A program made the position numbers and the translations under genes. From Opitutia bacterium (GTDB taxonomy: Bacteria; Verrucomicrobiota; Verrucomicrobiia; Opitutales; UBA953): DNA of 6,491 nt. The notes under the pieces were generated by a model. The model did not search any database. It saw nothing but the letters and a program-made list of their open reading frames with translations, and was not told where the DNA came from. The stretch lies in NCBI GenBank assembly GCA_947463395.1, contig CANHRV010000051.1, positions 1 through 6,491 on the forward strand, read 5' to 3'. Shown here one piece after another: positions 1-6,488 of the stretch; within the stretch, counting starts at the first letter, position 1, and every line of letters begins with the position of its first letter.

Positions 1-763
1 CCACTGCAATTCGACCCACATAATCACTATACAAAATCGCCGTGACCATGATTTGCAAAGGATTAGCCAAGGCTTCTTCACGACTCTTAAATCCAGCAGC
101 AGCGCCACGCGATGAACCTTCGGCGTAAGGCTCAGGAATGTGGTCAACTATAGCGTAAAAAAGTTCGAGCAAGTCTTTCGGTCTTTTGCCTTCTTCGGTT
201 TTTACTCGATCAACGGTTGCCCAACCTTCACGACCCGAAGCGTAGACCACAGGGAAATCAAGAGCCGACTCGGGAGCATCGAGAGCCACTAATAAATCGA
301 AAACTTCGTTAACGACCGCATCAGGACGAGCGGAAGGCTTGTCGATTTTGTTAATCACGACAATGGGCTTGAGACCTAAGGCGAGCGCCTTTGAGAGCAC
401 GAAGCGAGTTTGAGGCATCGGACCTTCGAAAGAATCCACCACCAACAAACAACCATCGGCCATGTTGAGAACGCGTTCCACTTCTCCGCCGAAGTCGGCG
501 TGACCAGGGGTATCAATTAAATTAATTTTATATTCTTCTTTGGTTCGAGGATCAGTCCAGCGAATGGCACAATTCTTAGCCGTAATGGTAATACCCCGCT
601 CACGCTCCAAATCACCCGAATCCATAATGAGTCCATGTTGACCTCCCGCTAATTTATCCAGGTCCTCCGTACGGAACATTCCAGACTGATAGAGAAGTCG
701 GTCCGTCAAAGTGGTTTTGCCATGGTCGACGTGGGCAATGACTGCGATATTACGTAATTTCAT
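1..763 (-). CDS. typA: Ribosome-associated GTPase TypA/BipA, N-terminal part (3' end outside window)
   Basis: This is a translational GTPase of the EF-G/LepA class that binds ribosomes; in other bacteria TypA assists 50S assembly and growth under stress or cold. The 254 residues visible cover the whole G domain and the start of domain II. The G motifs are G1 AHVDHGKTT (residues 10-18), G2 RGITI (56-60), G3 DTPGH (84-88), G4 NKID (138-141) and a G5-like YASG (174-177). TypA rather than LepA or EF-G is indicated by the LRNIAVIAHVDHGKTTL opening, by DFGGEVERV after G3, and by MPQTRFVLSKAL ahead of G4. The ATG at 763 starts at the family's usual place and has an AGGG ribosome-binding site (773-776) with a 9-base spacer. 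Between the G domain and domain II (about residues 217-235) there is a short stretch rich in Ala, Ser and Arg that E. coli TypA lacks. The gene lies 75 bases downstream of prlC on the same strand and may share its transcript. The reading frame has no stop up to the window edge. Confidence 0.95.
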   Translation of the reverse strand, partial: MKLRNIAVIAHVDHGKTTLTDRLLYQSGMFRTEDLDKLAGGQHGLIMDSGDLERERGITITAKNCAIRWTDPRTKEEYKINLIDTPGHADFGGEVERVLNMADGCLLVVDSFEGPMPQTRFVLSKALALGLKPIVVINKIDKPSARPDAVVNEVFDLLVALDAPESALDFPVVYASGREGWATVDRVKTEEGKRPKDLLELFYAIVDHIPEPYAEGSSRGAAAGFKSREEALANPLQIMVTAILYSDYVGRIAV

Positions 764-794
764 CTGTAAACGCCCTACGCATAGGAAAAAGTCC

Positions 795-840
795 TTCCCT
801 GCAAGGGGAATTAACGTCCAAAGGGCGGAAAGACGCCCTT
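795..840 (-). terminator. Tandem hairpins between prlC and typA (weak or partial terminator)
   Basis: Two inverted repeats lie just after prlC on the minus strand. The first, AAGGGCG-TCTTTC-CGCCCTT (840 to 821), has a 7-bp stem and overlaps the prlC TAA stop. The second, TTCCC-CTTGCA-GGGAA (810 to 795), has a 5-bp stem and is followed 4 bases later by five T's (790-786). Neither has the tight stem plus immediate T-run of a strong intrinsic terminator. They may attenuate read-through into typA or only protect the prlC mRNA 3' end. Confidence 0.3.
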
Positions 841-2929
841 AAGCTAAGCCATCGCGCACTAAAACCGCCTCAGGATTGAGGTCGCGACCCATAAAATCAT
901 AGAAAAGTTTCTCGGCTGGCTCCGAATTGCCTTTAGCGAGAATCTTATCCCTCAATTCACGACCCACCCGAGGATTCAGTACCCCTTCCTTGAGGAAACG
1001 CGTAAAAGCATCCGCCTCCAAGGCTTCGGCCCATTTATAAGAATAGTAGCCAGCAGCATAGCCCGTGGCATCAGCGAAAAGATGAGTAAACCGACGAGCC
1101 ATCGAAGGCAGACGGCGAGTCGTGCGAACCTGCCAATGCGCTAAAGCATCATTCCAATGCGCATCCAAATCAGCGTCTTTCAACTCTTGAGCTCGAATGT
1201 GTAAATCTAAGTCTAATTTCGAGAAACAAAGTTGGCGCATGCAAGCAGTGGCTGCACGAAAAGTCGAAGCCGCATCGAGTTGTTGCAGAAGGTTTGAAGG
1301 CAAAGGTTCACCCGTTTGATAATGATGAGCAAAGAGCGCGAGAGACTCTTCCTCCCAGCACCAGTTTTCCAAAATCTGCGAGGGTAACTCCACGAAATCC
1401 CAAGCCACGCGAACACCCGATAAAGACTCAATTTCAACTTCGGAAAGTAAATGATGAAGTAGGTGACCAAACTCATGAAAAATCGTGGTGACTTCATCGT
1501 GCGTCAAAAGGGCCTGCTGCTGATTAACGGGAGGAGTAAAGTTACCACACATCAAACCAAGATGAGGTGCAAATGATCCATCGGGACGAGGGCCTCCCGT
1601 GCGCAAAAAGCCCATCCAGGCACCACCTCGTTTCGATTCACGAGGGAACCAGTCGGTGTAAAAAGATCCACGATGACGGGCCCCATCGTGAATTTCGTAA
1701 AAACGTACCTCGGGATGCCAAACCACAACTGGCTCACCTTCGATACGTGGCTCAGCTGCACGGGTGACGGTTTTTTTTCCATCGGCATCAATATAAACCG
1801 TATCGCGACCAGCCACTTGAATACCAAAAAGATTTCCAAAGAGGCGAAACATACCCGAGATAACACCGTCAATCGGGAACCAAGGACGCAAAGCTTCATC
1901 ATCGAAACCATGTCGCTCTTTCCGCATTTTTTCAGAGTAAAAACTAAACTCCCAAGGATGGAGAACGCGCACGGGTTCTTTTTCAAAACTCGCACGGTAT
2001 TTTTCTAATTCGACAACCTCGGCTTCAAATTGAGGACGAATACGTTTCGCCATATCTTCGATGAAAGCCAAAGCTTTTTCTCCTTCACGAGCCATCCGAC
2101 GAGCGGTCGTTAAATCGGCAAAATGTTTTTTGCCCAACAAACGAGCTTTTTCATCCCGTAAAGCGAGAATCGAAGAAACTAAAGCTGTGTTATCCCAAGG
2201 CTCGCGTAAACCGACTTGTGTTAAAGCTTCCCAACACTGCTGACGTAACTGAGCATCCTCGGCATACTGTAAAACGGGAAAAACTGAAGGTTGATGTAAA
2301 GTAAAACGCCATGCCTCGGGTCGACCTTTGGTCTGAGCCGATTGTTTGGCTGCGGCAAAAGCACTCGCGGGTAATCCCGCTAAGCGTTTTTCATCGTCGA
2401 TAAACAATTCCCATGCATTGGTGGAATCTAAAACATTTTCTGAATACTTTTGAGTCTTCTCAGCCAATTGTGCATTCACTTCGGCCAATCGCTGTTTTTG
2501 ATTGGGTGGCAAATCTGCTCCATTCTCCTCAAAGTCAGCCAAAGTCTCTTCTAAGAAACGGCGTCGAACACCCGACAACCCCTTCGCGTCAGGTGTTGTT
2601 GCATAGGCTTTAAAGATTTTCCAAATATCCGGATCAAGAGTCAGTGAGGTGTAAAAAGCGGTCACCTCAGGAAGTAATTCATTATAAACTTTTCGAAGCT
2701 CAGGGGAGTTTAATACGGAATCTAAGTGCCCGACCAGTCCCCAAGCTCGAGAAAGTTCACGCGTGCAATTTTCAAAACCTAGAAGAACCTTATCATAAGT
2801 TAATTCTTCTGGCAAAAGCGCTTTAAAAGCGGCAATATTTTTCTGAGCTTGGCTGAGTGCCAAACGAATATCGGGCTCAATGTGAGCGGGCTTTAATTGG
2901 CTCCAATCGAAGTGAAATTGATTCTGCAA
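839..2929 (-). CDS. prlC: Oligopeptidase A-type zinc metallopeptidase (peptidase family M3)
   Basis: This is a cytoplasmic thimet-like endopeptidase that cuts short peptides, including degraded signal peptides, in the last steps of protein turnover. Numbered from the TTG at 2929 it has 696 residues, against about 680 for E. coli OpdA/PrlC, and it aligns by eye along its whole length. The zinc site is HEFGH at 485-489, and the third ligand is Glu514 in DFVELPSQ. That spacing of 29 residues from the first His matches thimet oligopeptidase. The substrate loop GYAAGYYSY is at 623-631. Compared with E. coli there is an insert of about 25 residues (roughly 377-402) before VWHPEVRF. No early in-frame ATG exists. 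The frame can begin at TTG 2968, GTG 2941 or TTG 2929; only the last has a Shine-Dalgarno at a workable distance, and it gives the best family length. A start at 2968 would add 13 residues. The stop is TAA at 839-841. The gene is divergent from the plus-strand operon and upstream of typA. Confidence 0.93.
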   Translation of the reverse strand: MQNQFHFDWSQLKPAHIEPDIRLALSQAQKNIAAFKALLPEELTYDKVLLGFENCTRELSRAWGLVGHLDSVLNSPELRKVYNELLPEVTAFYTSLTLDPDIWKIFKAYATTPDAKGLSGVRRRFLEETLADFEENGADLPPNQKQRLAEVNAQLAEKTQKYSENVLDSTNAWELFIDDEKRLAGLPASAFAAAKQSAQTKGRPEAWRFTLHQPSVFPVLQYAEDAQLRQQCWEALTQVGLREPWDNTALVSSILALRDEKARLLGKKHFADLTTARRMAREGEKALAFIEDMAKRIRPQFEAEVVELEKYRASFEKEPVRVLHPWEFSFYSEKMRKERHGFDDEALRPWFPIDGVISGMFRLFGNLFGIQVAGRDTVYIDADGKKTVTRAAEPRIEGEPVVVWHPEVRFYEIHDGARHRGSFYTDWFPRESKRGGAWMGFLRTGGPRPDGSFAPHLGLMCGNFTPPVNQQQALLTHDEVTTIFHEFGHLLHHLLSEVEIESLSGVRVAWDFVELPSQILENWCWEEESLALFAHHYQTGEPLPSNLLQQLDAASTFRAATACMRQLCFSKLDLDLHIRAQELKDADLDAHWNDALAHWQVRTTRRLPSMARRFTHLFADATGYAAGYYSYKWAEALEADAFTRFLKEGVLNPRVGRELRDKILAKGNSEPAEKLFYDFMGRDLNPEAVLVRDGLA

Positions 2930-2938
2930 AAATGGGTG

Positions 2939-2945
2939 CACCTCT
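2939..2945 (-). promoter_or_regulatory. Ribosome-binding site that favours the TTG 2929 start of prlC
   Basis: Read on the minus strand, AGAGGTG ends 9 bases before TTG 2929 and contains GAGGTG, which is complementary to the 16S rRNA anti-Shine-Dalgarno. The upstream TTG 2968 has no such purine-rich site. The GTG at 2941 lies inside this element, so it would have no spacer. This is the reason the shorter prlC start was chosen. Confidence 0.55.
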
Positions 2946-3058
2946 TTAATGTGAACGTTTAGGCACAAATTTCAAGGGCACTTGCGAAAATCTGGTCGCC
3001 CATTGATCCAATCATCACTCAGGCTTGCGCCTTAACCGAAGAAGATGATGATAGGAGA
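2946..3058. other. Divergent intergenic region between prlC and the DUF151 operon
   Basis: Both blocks are transcribed outward from here, so promoters for each are expected. I could not find a convincing -35/-10 pair on either strand: TTG-like boxes exist (for example 2982-2987 on plus) but none has a TATAAT-like partner at 16-18 bases. A run of GAA/GAT triplets (3038-3052) sits directly before the plus-strand start. No operator-like palindrome was seen. Confidence 0.4.
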
Positions 3059-3502
3059 ATGAAGGAAGTTGAACCCATCGTTGTTCGAAGTGTCGAAGTC
3101 GTTTCGACCAAGGGTGGAACTGCCCTTTTTCTGGTGACCGAGGGAAAAACCATTGTGATTCAGGTCGATGCATCGATTGGCGAGGCATTAATCTCAGCAC
3201 AAAATGGAAAACAACCTGAACGCCCACAAACGCACGATTGTATGGTTAATCTCTTGGTGGGTCTTGATGCCACGATTAGTCATGTTGTCATTGTGGATGC
3301 TCAAGACGGAGTTTTCTTTGCTCGCATTGTCGTAAAACAAGAGGGAGTCGTGGCCAAGAAAGTCGCTGAAATCGATGCTCGTCCAAGCGACGCCCTGGTT
3401 CTGGCTCTAAAAACAAAATGTCCCATTTACCTGAATCGAAAAGTTCTGGATGCCTGTGAGGATATGGCCGAAACGCTGGCTCGGTTGCGTAAAAAAACGT
3501 GA
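3059..3502 (+). CDS. Bifunctional nuclease-domain protein (BFN/DUF151 family)
   Basis: This 147-residue protein belongs to the DUF151 family (PF02577), whose fold is known from Thermotoga TM0160 and whose plant members have been reported as nucleases. Its bacterial role is poorly defined, and I infer no specific substrate. The family signature is clear: RPQTHD at 55-60, then the core IDARPSDALVLALK at 105-118 followed by CPIYL (121-125). The segment that is commonly LPIWIG in relatives reads IQVDASIG here (34-41), so the conserved Trp is missing. There is no signal peptide or membrane segment. The ATG is the only usual start codon in an open frame reaching back to a TAG at 2960, but AGGAG (3053-3057) is just one base from it, which is unusually close. 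The stop overlaps the dusB start by 4 bases, so the two are probably translationally coupled. It is the first gene of the plus-strand operon. Confidence 0.88.
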   Translation: MKEVEPIVVRSVEVVSTKGGTALFLVTEGKTIVIQVDASIGEALISAQNGKQPERPQTHDCMVNLLVGLDATISHVVIVDAQDGVFFARIVVKQEGVVAKKVAEIDARPSDALVLALKTKCPIYLNRKVLDACEDMAETLARLRKKT

Positions 3503-4557
3503 GTACTTTTCCTCCTTCATTACTGCAACCAGGGACACGTCCCTCGGTTCTAGCCCCGATGCAAGACGTGACGACCACAGCTTTTATGCGGGTGATTGGC
3601 CGACGAGGTGCACCCGATTGGTTTGTCACAGAGTATTTTCGCGTTCACGAAACTTCGACTCCCGAAGACGCGATTGTTGATTCCATTCTTAATCATGACA
3701 CAGGACGACCCGTCTTTGCTCAAATCATCGGCGAAGACGTCCCTCACATTGTTCGCACGATTGGTCTTTTGAGTCGATTGCCTGTGGCTGGTATCGATTT
3801 AAACATGGGCTGTCCTGCCCCTAAAGTTTATCGAAAAAATGTGGGAGGGGGACTACTGCGTGATCCCGAAAAAATTGACGAAATTTTAGGAGCAATGCGG
3901 GCGGCAATCGATGGAACATTTACCGTTAAAATGCGTATTGGATTTGATGGCATGCAACATTTTGACCGAATACTAAATCTGATTGCTAAACATCGGGTCG
4001 ATTTGCTCACCGTACACGGACGCACCGTCAAAGGCATGTATTGGTCAGAGGTCGATTACTCTGCCATTGCCCATGCGGCTAAATCCGTCCCCTGCCCTGT
4101 CATCGCTAATGGAGACGTCACTTCTGCCCAGAAGGCATCTCAGTTGCTGAAAGAAACGGGGGCCTGGGGAATGATGATGGGACGGCATGCCATTCGCAAT
4201 CCATGGGTCTTCCGACAATGGCGCGAGCAGCAACAAGGACAACCTGTCTATCAACCGACCATGCAAGACGTACGACACTACATTCAAGAATTAGCTGAGG
4301 AGTGTTGTGACGCGGCGAAAGCGACGGAAAAACAGGCTGGACGTCTGAAAAAGTTTTTGAATTTTATTGGGTTAGCCGTGGATGCAGAAGGTAAATTCCT
4401 GCATGCGATGCGACGCACGGAAACGATGCGAGACCTTTTACACTGCTGTGACCAATTTCTTCTCGGCTCACAGGCATCGACCGACTACCCCGCAGAACCT
4501 TATCGAGGTTTAGTCGCGAGACCGACTCGTGAAACCCAACAAACCTGCGAATTTTAA
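3499..4557 (+). CDS. dusB: tRNA-dihydrouridine synthase (Dus family, DusB-like)
   Basis: This is an FMN-dependent enzyme that reduces specific uridines in tRNA to dihydrouridine using NADPH, in the cytoplasm. The protein has 352 residues, against about 320 for E. coli DusB. The N-terminal TIM-barrel carries LAPMQDVT (18-25), where most DusB proteins have APMAGVT; the catalytic Cys105 in NMGCPAPKV; Lys144 in VKMRIGF; His173 and Arg175 in TVHGRT; and the FMN-phosphate-binding strands PVIANGD (200-206) and MMMGRHAIRNPW. The C-terminal part (about 245-352) matches the helical tRNA-binding domain in position. The GTG start overlaps the TGA of the preceding gene (GTGA) and has no clear ribosome-binding site, only an A-rich stretch, so re-initiation by the same ribosome is likely. 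The Dus family is certain. Assignment to DusB rather than another subgroup is less so, because of the MQDVT variant and the EYFRVH segment (45-50). Confidence 0.92.
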   Translation: MSTFPPSLLQPGTRPSVLAPMQDVTTTAFMRVIGRRGAPDWFVTEYFRVHETSTPEDAIVDSILNHDTGRPVFAQIIGEDVPHIVRTIGLLSRLPVAGIDLNMGCPAPKVYRKNVGGGLLRDPEKIDEILGAMRAAIDGTFTVKMRIGFDGMQHFDRILNLIAKHRVDLLTVHGRTVKGMYWSEVDYSAIAHAAKSVPCPVIANGDVTSAQKASQLLKETGAWGMMMGRHAIRNPWVFRQWREQQQGQPVYQPTMQDVRHYIQELAEECCDAAKATEKQAGRLKKFLNFIGLAVDAEGKFLHAMRRTETMRDLLHCCDQFLLGSQASTDYPAEPYRGLVARPTRETQQTCEF

Positions 4558-4608
4558 AGGATTTTCGGGGTCACTTGACTCTGTCCACAGCTGAGTAAAC
4601 TGATAGGT

Positions 4609-4926
4609 ATGATTTTATTGACCGAACCAGCAGCTGCACAAATCCGATTGCTTCAGTCCCAACAAGCGAACCCTGAGTCTTTGCTTCGACTCTTGGTTGA
4701 GACGGGAGGTTGTTCAGGTTTTGAGTATGGTATGGCTTTTGATGTTCGCAAAGAAGGCGACCATGAGTGCGAAAGTCAGGGGCTTAAAATTCTCATCGAT
4801 CCCGTTAGTTACACTTACTTAAAGGGCTCAACCGTTCACTTTGATGATGGCTTGCAGGGTAAAGGATTCGAAATTCGTAATCCTAATGCCACCCAAACTT
4901 GCGGTTGTGGAAAGTCCTTTAGTTAA
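4609..4926 (+). CDS. erpA: A-type iron-sulfur cluster carrier (ErpA/IscA/HesB family)
   Basis: This small cytoplasmic protein of 105 residues carries or inserts Fe-S clusters into target enzymes. The three conserved cysteines are present: Cys35 in ETGGCSGFEYGM, and Cys98 and Cys100 in the C-terminal TCGCGKSFS. The segments IDPVSYTYL and NPNATQTCGCG are closer to ErpA than to E. coli IscA, but subgroup assignment by eye is uncertain. No other isc or suf gene lies in the window, so it probably acts as a stand-alone carrier. ATG 4609 gives the usual N-terminus (MILLTEPAAAQI). As in the first gene of the operon, the only purine-rich element, AGG at 4605-4607, is a single base from the ATG. A TTG at 4618 would have better spacing but would trim conserved residues. 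It lies 51 bases after dusB and 17 bases before msrB. Confidence 0.93.
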   Translation: MILLTEPAAAQIRLLQSQQANPESLLRLLVETGGCSGFEYGMAFDVRKEGDHECESQGLKILIDPVSYTYLKGSTVHFDDGLQGKGFEIRNPNATQTCGCGKSFS

Positions 4927-4943
4927 AGTTAAACCATTCCTTT

Positions 4944-5480
4944 GTGAAAACGATTTCCCTGCTTGGTGTAATACCCCTTTTGGCTTTTGCTACACCTTCT
5001 ACCATGTCCACATCCAAAAAAGTTTTTGTCGCACTCGAAGAGTCTCCTGGAAAAATCGGGGCTCCACAATGGGTTGATAAAGTCATTAAAACCGAGGATG
5101 AATGGGCAAAACAACTCACTCGCTCTCAGTACGAAATTACTCGCGCAAAAGGAACCGAGCGACCTTTTTGCGGAACACTTTTGGATAATAAAAAAGAGGG
5201 AATCTATTACTGCGTTGGTTGTAATTTACCTCTTTTTTCATCCTCCGCGAAATTTAGCTCGGGCACTGGCTGGCCAAGTTTCTTTCAGCCAATCGCTAAA
5301 GAAAACGTCGCGATGCTCGAAGACCGCAGTCACGGGATGGTTCGTACCGAAATTCTCTGTGCCCGTTGCGATAGTCACTTAGGGCATGTTTTTGAAGACG
5401 GTCCACGTCCCACGGGTTTACGCTACTGTTTAAATTCTGAGTCACTCACTTTCCGTGAAGTGAAATCAGAGAAAAAATAA
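4944..5480 (+). CDS. msrB: Peptide-methionine (R)-S-oxide reductase MsrB with predicted signal peptide
   Basis: This enzyme reduces methionine-R-sulfoxide in oxidised proteins. It has 178 residues. The SelR domain spans roughly 50-173. Zinc is held by CVGC (90-93) and CARC (139-142), the substrate pocket includes GTGWPSF (107-113), and His145/His148 lie in SHLGHVF. The catalytic Cys162 is in RYCLNSESLTF. Cys76 in RPFCG is a candidate resolving cysteine, as in MsrB members that recycle through that position. The N-terminus (Lys2, hydrophobic 4-15, Ala14-Phe15-Ala16 then Thr17) looks like a Sec signal peptide with cleavage after residue 16, so it would act in the periplasm. The start is GTG, with no clear ribosome-binding site and 17 bases after the preceding stop. 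An internal ATG at 5004 would give a cytoplasmic form but also lacks a ribosome-binding site. The TAA stop touches the stop of convergent obg. Confidence 0.94.
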   Translation: MKTISLLGVIPLLAFATPSTMSTSKKVFVALEESPGKIGAPQWVDKVIKTEDEWAKQLTRSQYEITRAKGTERPFCGTLLDNKKEGIYYCVGCNLPLFSSSAKFSSGTGWPSFFQPIAKENVAMLEDRSHGMVRTEILCARCDSHLGHVFEDGPRPTGLRYCLNSESLTFREVKSEKK

Positions 5481-6488
5481 TTAGCGTTTCGATTTCTTCC
5501 TTCGCAAAACCGTCTTCTTCATGGACGGTTTTGTTTTCTTACGTTGCACTTTTTGGGACGTTTTCTTTTTTGCAGAAGATTTCGGACGGGTTGAAGTTCC
5601 CAAAGAGCGTTGCAAGGGAGATACCTTAACCGCTTTCCAGAGAACGGCTCTTAAATCATCGAGGCCAGAACGAGCGTGACAAGAAATCGGGACAATCGTC
5701 TCCTTCACTTTCTTCTGGAAGGTTTGGAGATTTTTTTCGGCGGCTGGCAGATCCATTTTATTAGCCACGATTAATCGTGGTTTATTCACTAAAACCGAAG
5801 AATAGAGTTTTAATTCGCGATCGAGAATTCGGTAATCCTCCCATGGCTGACGATTTTCGCTACCCGCCATATCGATAATAAAAACCAAGAGAGAACAACG
5901 TTCGATATGACGTAAAAATTGATGACCTAAACCACGATTTTCATGAGCCCCTTCAATTAATCCTGGAATATCCGCCATGAAAATTCTGCCGTGATACTGA
6001 GGGTATTCAATGACCCCAACGTTCACGTGTAATGTTGTGAAAGGGTAAGGAGCCATTTTAGGCCGAGCGGCCGTCAACACATTCGTGAGGGTTGATTTAC
6101 CAGCGTTGGGGAATCCAACTAAGCCAATATCAGCGATGGTTTTAAGGACGAAACGAAAGGTACCTGACTCTCCTGGATAACCGGGTGTGGTTCGACGGGG
6201 GGCTTGGTTTACGGAACTTTTGAAATTCATATTTCCCAACCCTCCTTTGCCACCCGCGAGCAAAATTACCCTTTCATTATGTTCAGTAAGTTCGGCAAGC
6301 AAACGTCCCGTTTCATGGTCGAGGACCTGTGTGCCAGGAGGAACACGTAAGATTAAGTCTTCGCCATTCGGTCCAGCGCATTGACGACCCATCCCGGGTG
6401 AACCATTACGTGCCGAACGGTGTGGCTGCCAGCGATATGACTCGAGATCACCTTCATTTTGATCACAAAGTAAGATGACATCGCCACC
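5481..6488 (-). CDS. obg: Obg/CgtA GTPase, basic C-terminal tail, 5' end outside window
   Basis: Obg is an essential GTPase that binds the 50S ribosomal subunit and links its assembly to growth and stress signalling. The frame is open from 6488. The first 32 residues (from GGDVILLC) continue the glycine-rich Obg fold seen in homologues, so the internal ATG at 6392 is not the true start. Counting from that ATG, the G motifs are G1 GFPNAGKST (93-101), switch I PYPFTT (115-120), G3 DIPG (141-144), G4 NKMD (211-214) and G5-like ISC (236-238). After about residue 255 there is no OCT domain. Instead a tail (262-303) holds 19 Lys/Arg in 42 residues. From homologues I expect about 375 residues in the full protein. 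The codon just upstream of 6488 reads TAG in frame at the window edge, which may be a sequence-end error or a real lesion. The stop TAA abuts the msrB stop. Confidence 0.92.
   Translation of the reverse strand, partial: GGDVILLCDQNEGDLESYRWQPHRSARNGSPGMGRQCAGPNGEDLILRVPPGTQVLDHETGRLLAELTEHNERVILLAGGKGGLGNMNFKSSVNQAPRRTTPGYPGESGTFRFVLKTIADIGLVGFPNAGKSTLTNVLTAARPKMAPYPFTTLHVNVGVIEYPQYHGRIFMADIPGLIEGAHENRGLGHQFLRHIERCSLLVFIIDMAGSENRQPWEDYRILDRELKLYSSVLVNKPRLIVANKMDLPAAEKNLQTFQKKVKETIVPISCHARSGLDDLRAVLWKAVKVSPLQRSLGTSTRPKSSAKKKTSQKVQRKKTKPSMKKTVLRRKKSKR
5505..5540 (+). terminator. Intrinsic terminator of the plus-strand operon, embedded in obg
   Basis: CAAAACCGTC (5505-5514) and GACGGTTTTG (5524-5533) are perfect inverted repeats, giving a 10-bp stem with a 9-base loop (TTCTTCATG). 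On the plus strand the stem is followed at once by TTTTCTT (5534-5540). It begins 24 bases after the msrB stop, where a terminator for the four-gene operon is expected. On the minus strand the stem is not followed by a T-run, so it should stop mainly plus-strand transcription. The same bases encode the KPSMKKTVL part of the Obg tail. Confidence 0.75.

Noticed and set aside
1673..2008. Plus-strand 111-codon open frame opposite prlC, and other antisense frames in 1213-2826
   Set aside because: They lie wholly inside prlC, which has an intact zinc site and full-length family similarity. Their translations show no recognisable domain.
3038..3052. GAA/GAT triplet run as a microsatellite for phase variation
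   Set aside because: Only two or three units of each triplet are present, too few and too mixed for slipped-strand switching; triplet changes would also not shift the frame.
3288..3629. Minus-strand open frame opposite the DUF151 gene and dusB
   Set aside because: It spans the overlap of two well-supported genes on the other strand and its translation resembles no known family.
4507..4536. Imperfect hairpin GGTTT...CGCGAG-ACCGA-CTCGTG-AAACC near the end of dusB
   Set aside because: It has a 3-base bulge and a G-U pair, lies inside the coding sequence, and has no T-run after it. It is not a convincing terminator or riboswitch.
4575..4606. TTGACT box between dusB and erpA as a promoter for erpA-msrB
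   Set aside because: No TATAAT-like box is found 16-18 bases downstream; the best match (ACTGAT) shares only three positions. Read-through from the operon is simpler.
6390..6392. ATG at 6392 as the true start of Obg
   Set aside because: The frame continues upstream for 32 codons with clear similarity to the Obg glycine-rich domain, so this is an internal Met (GMGR).
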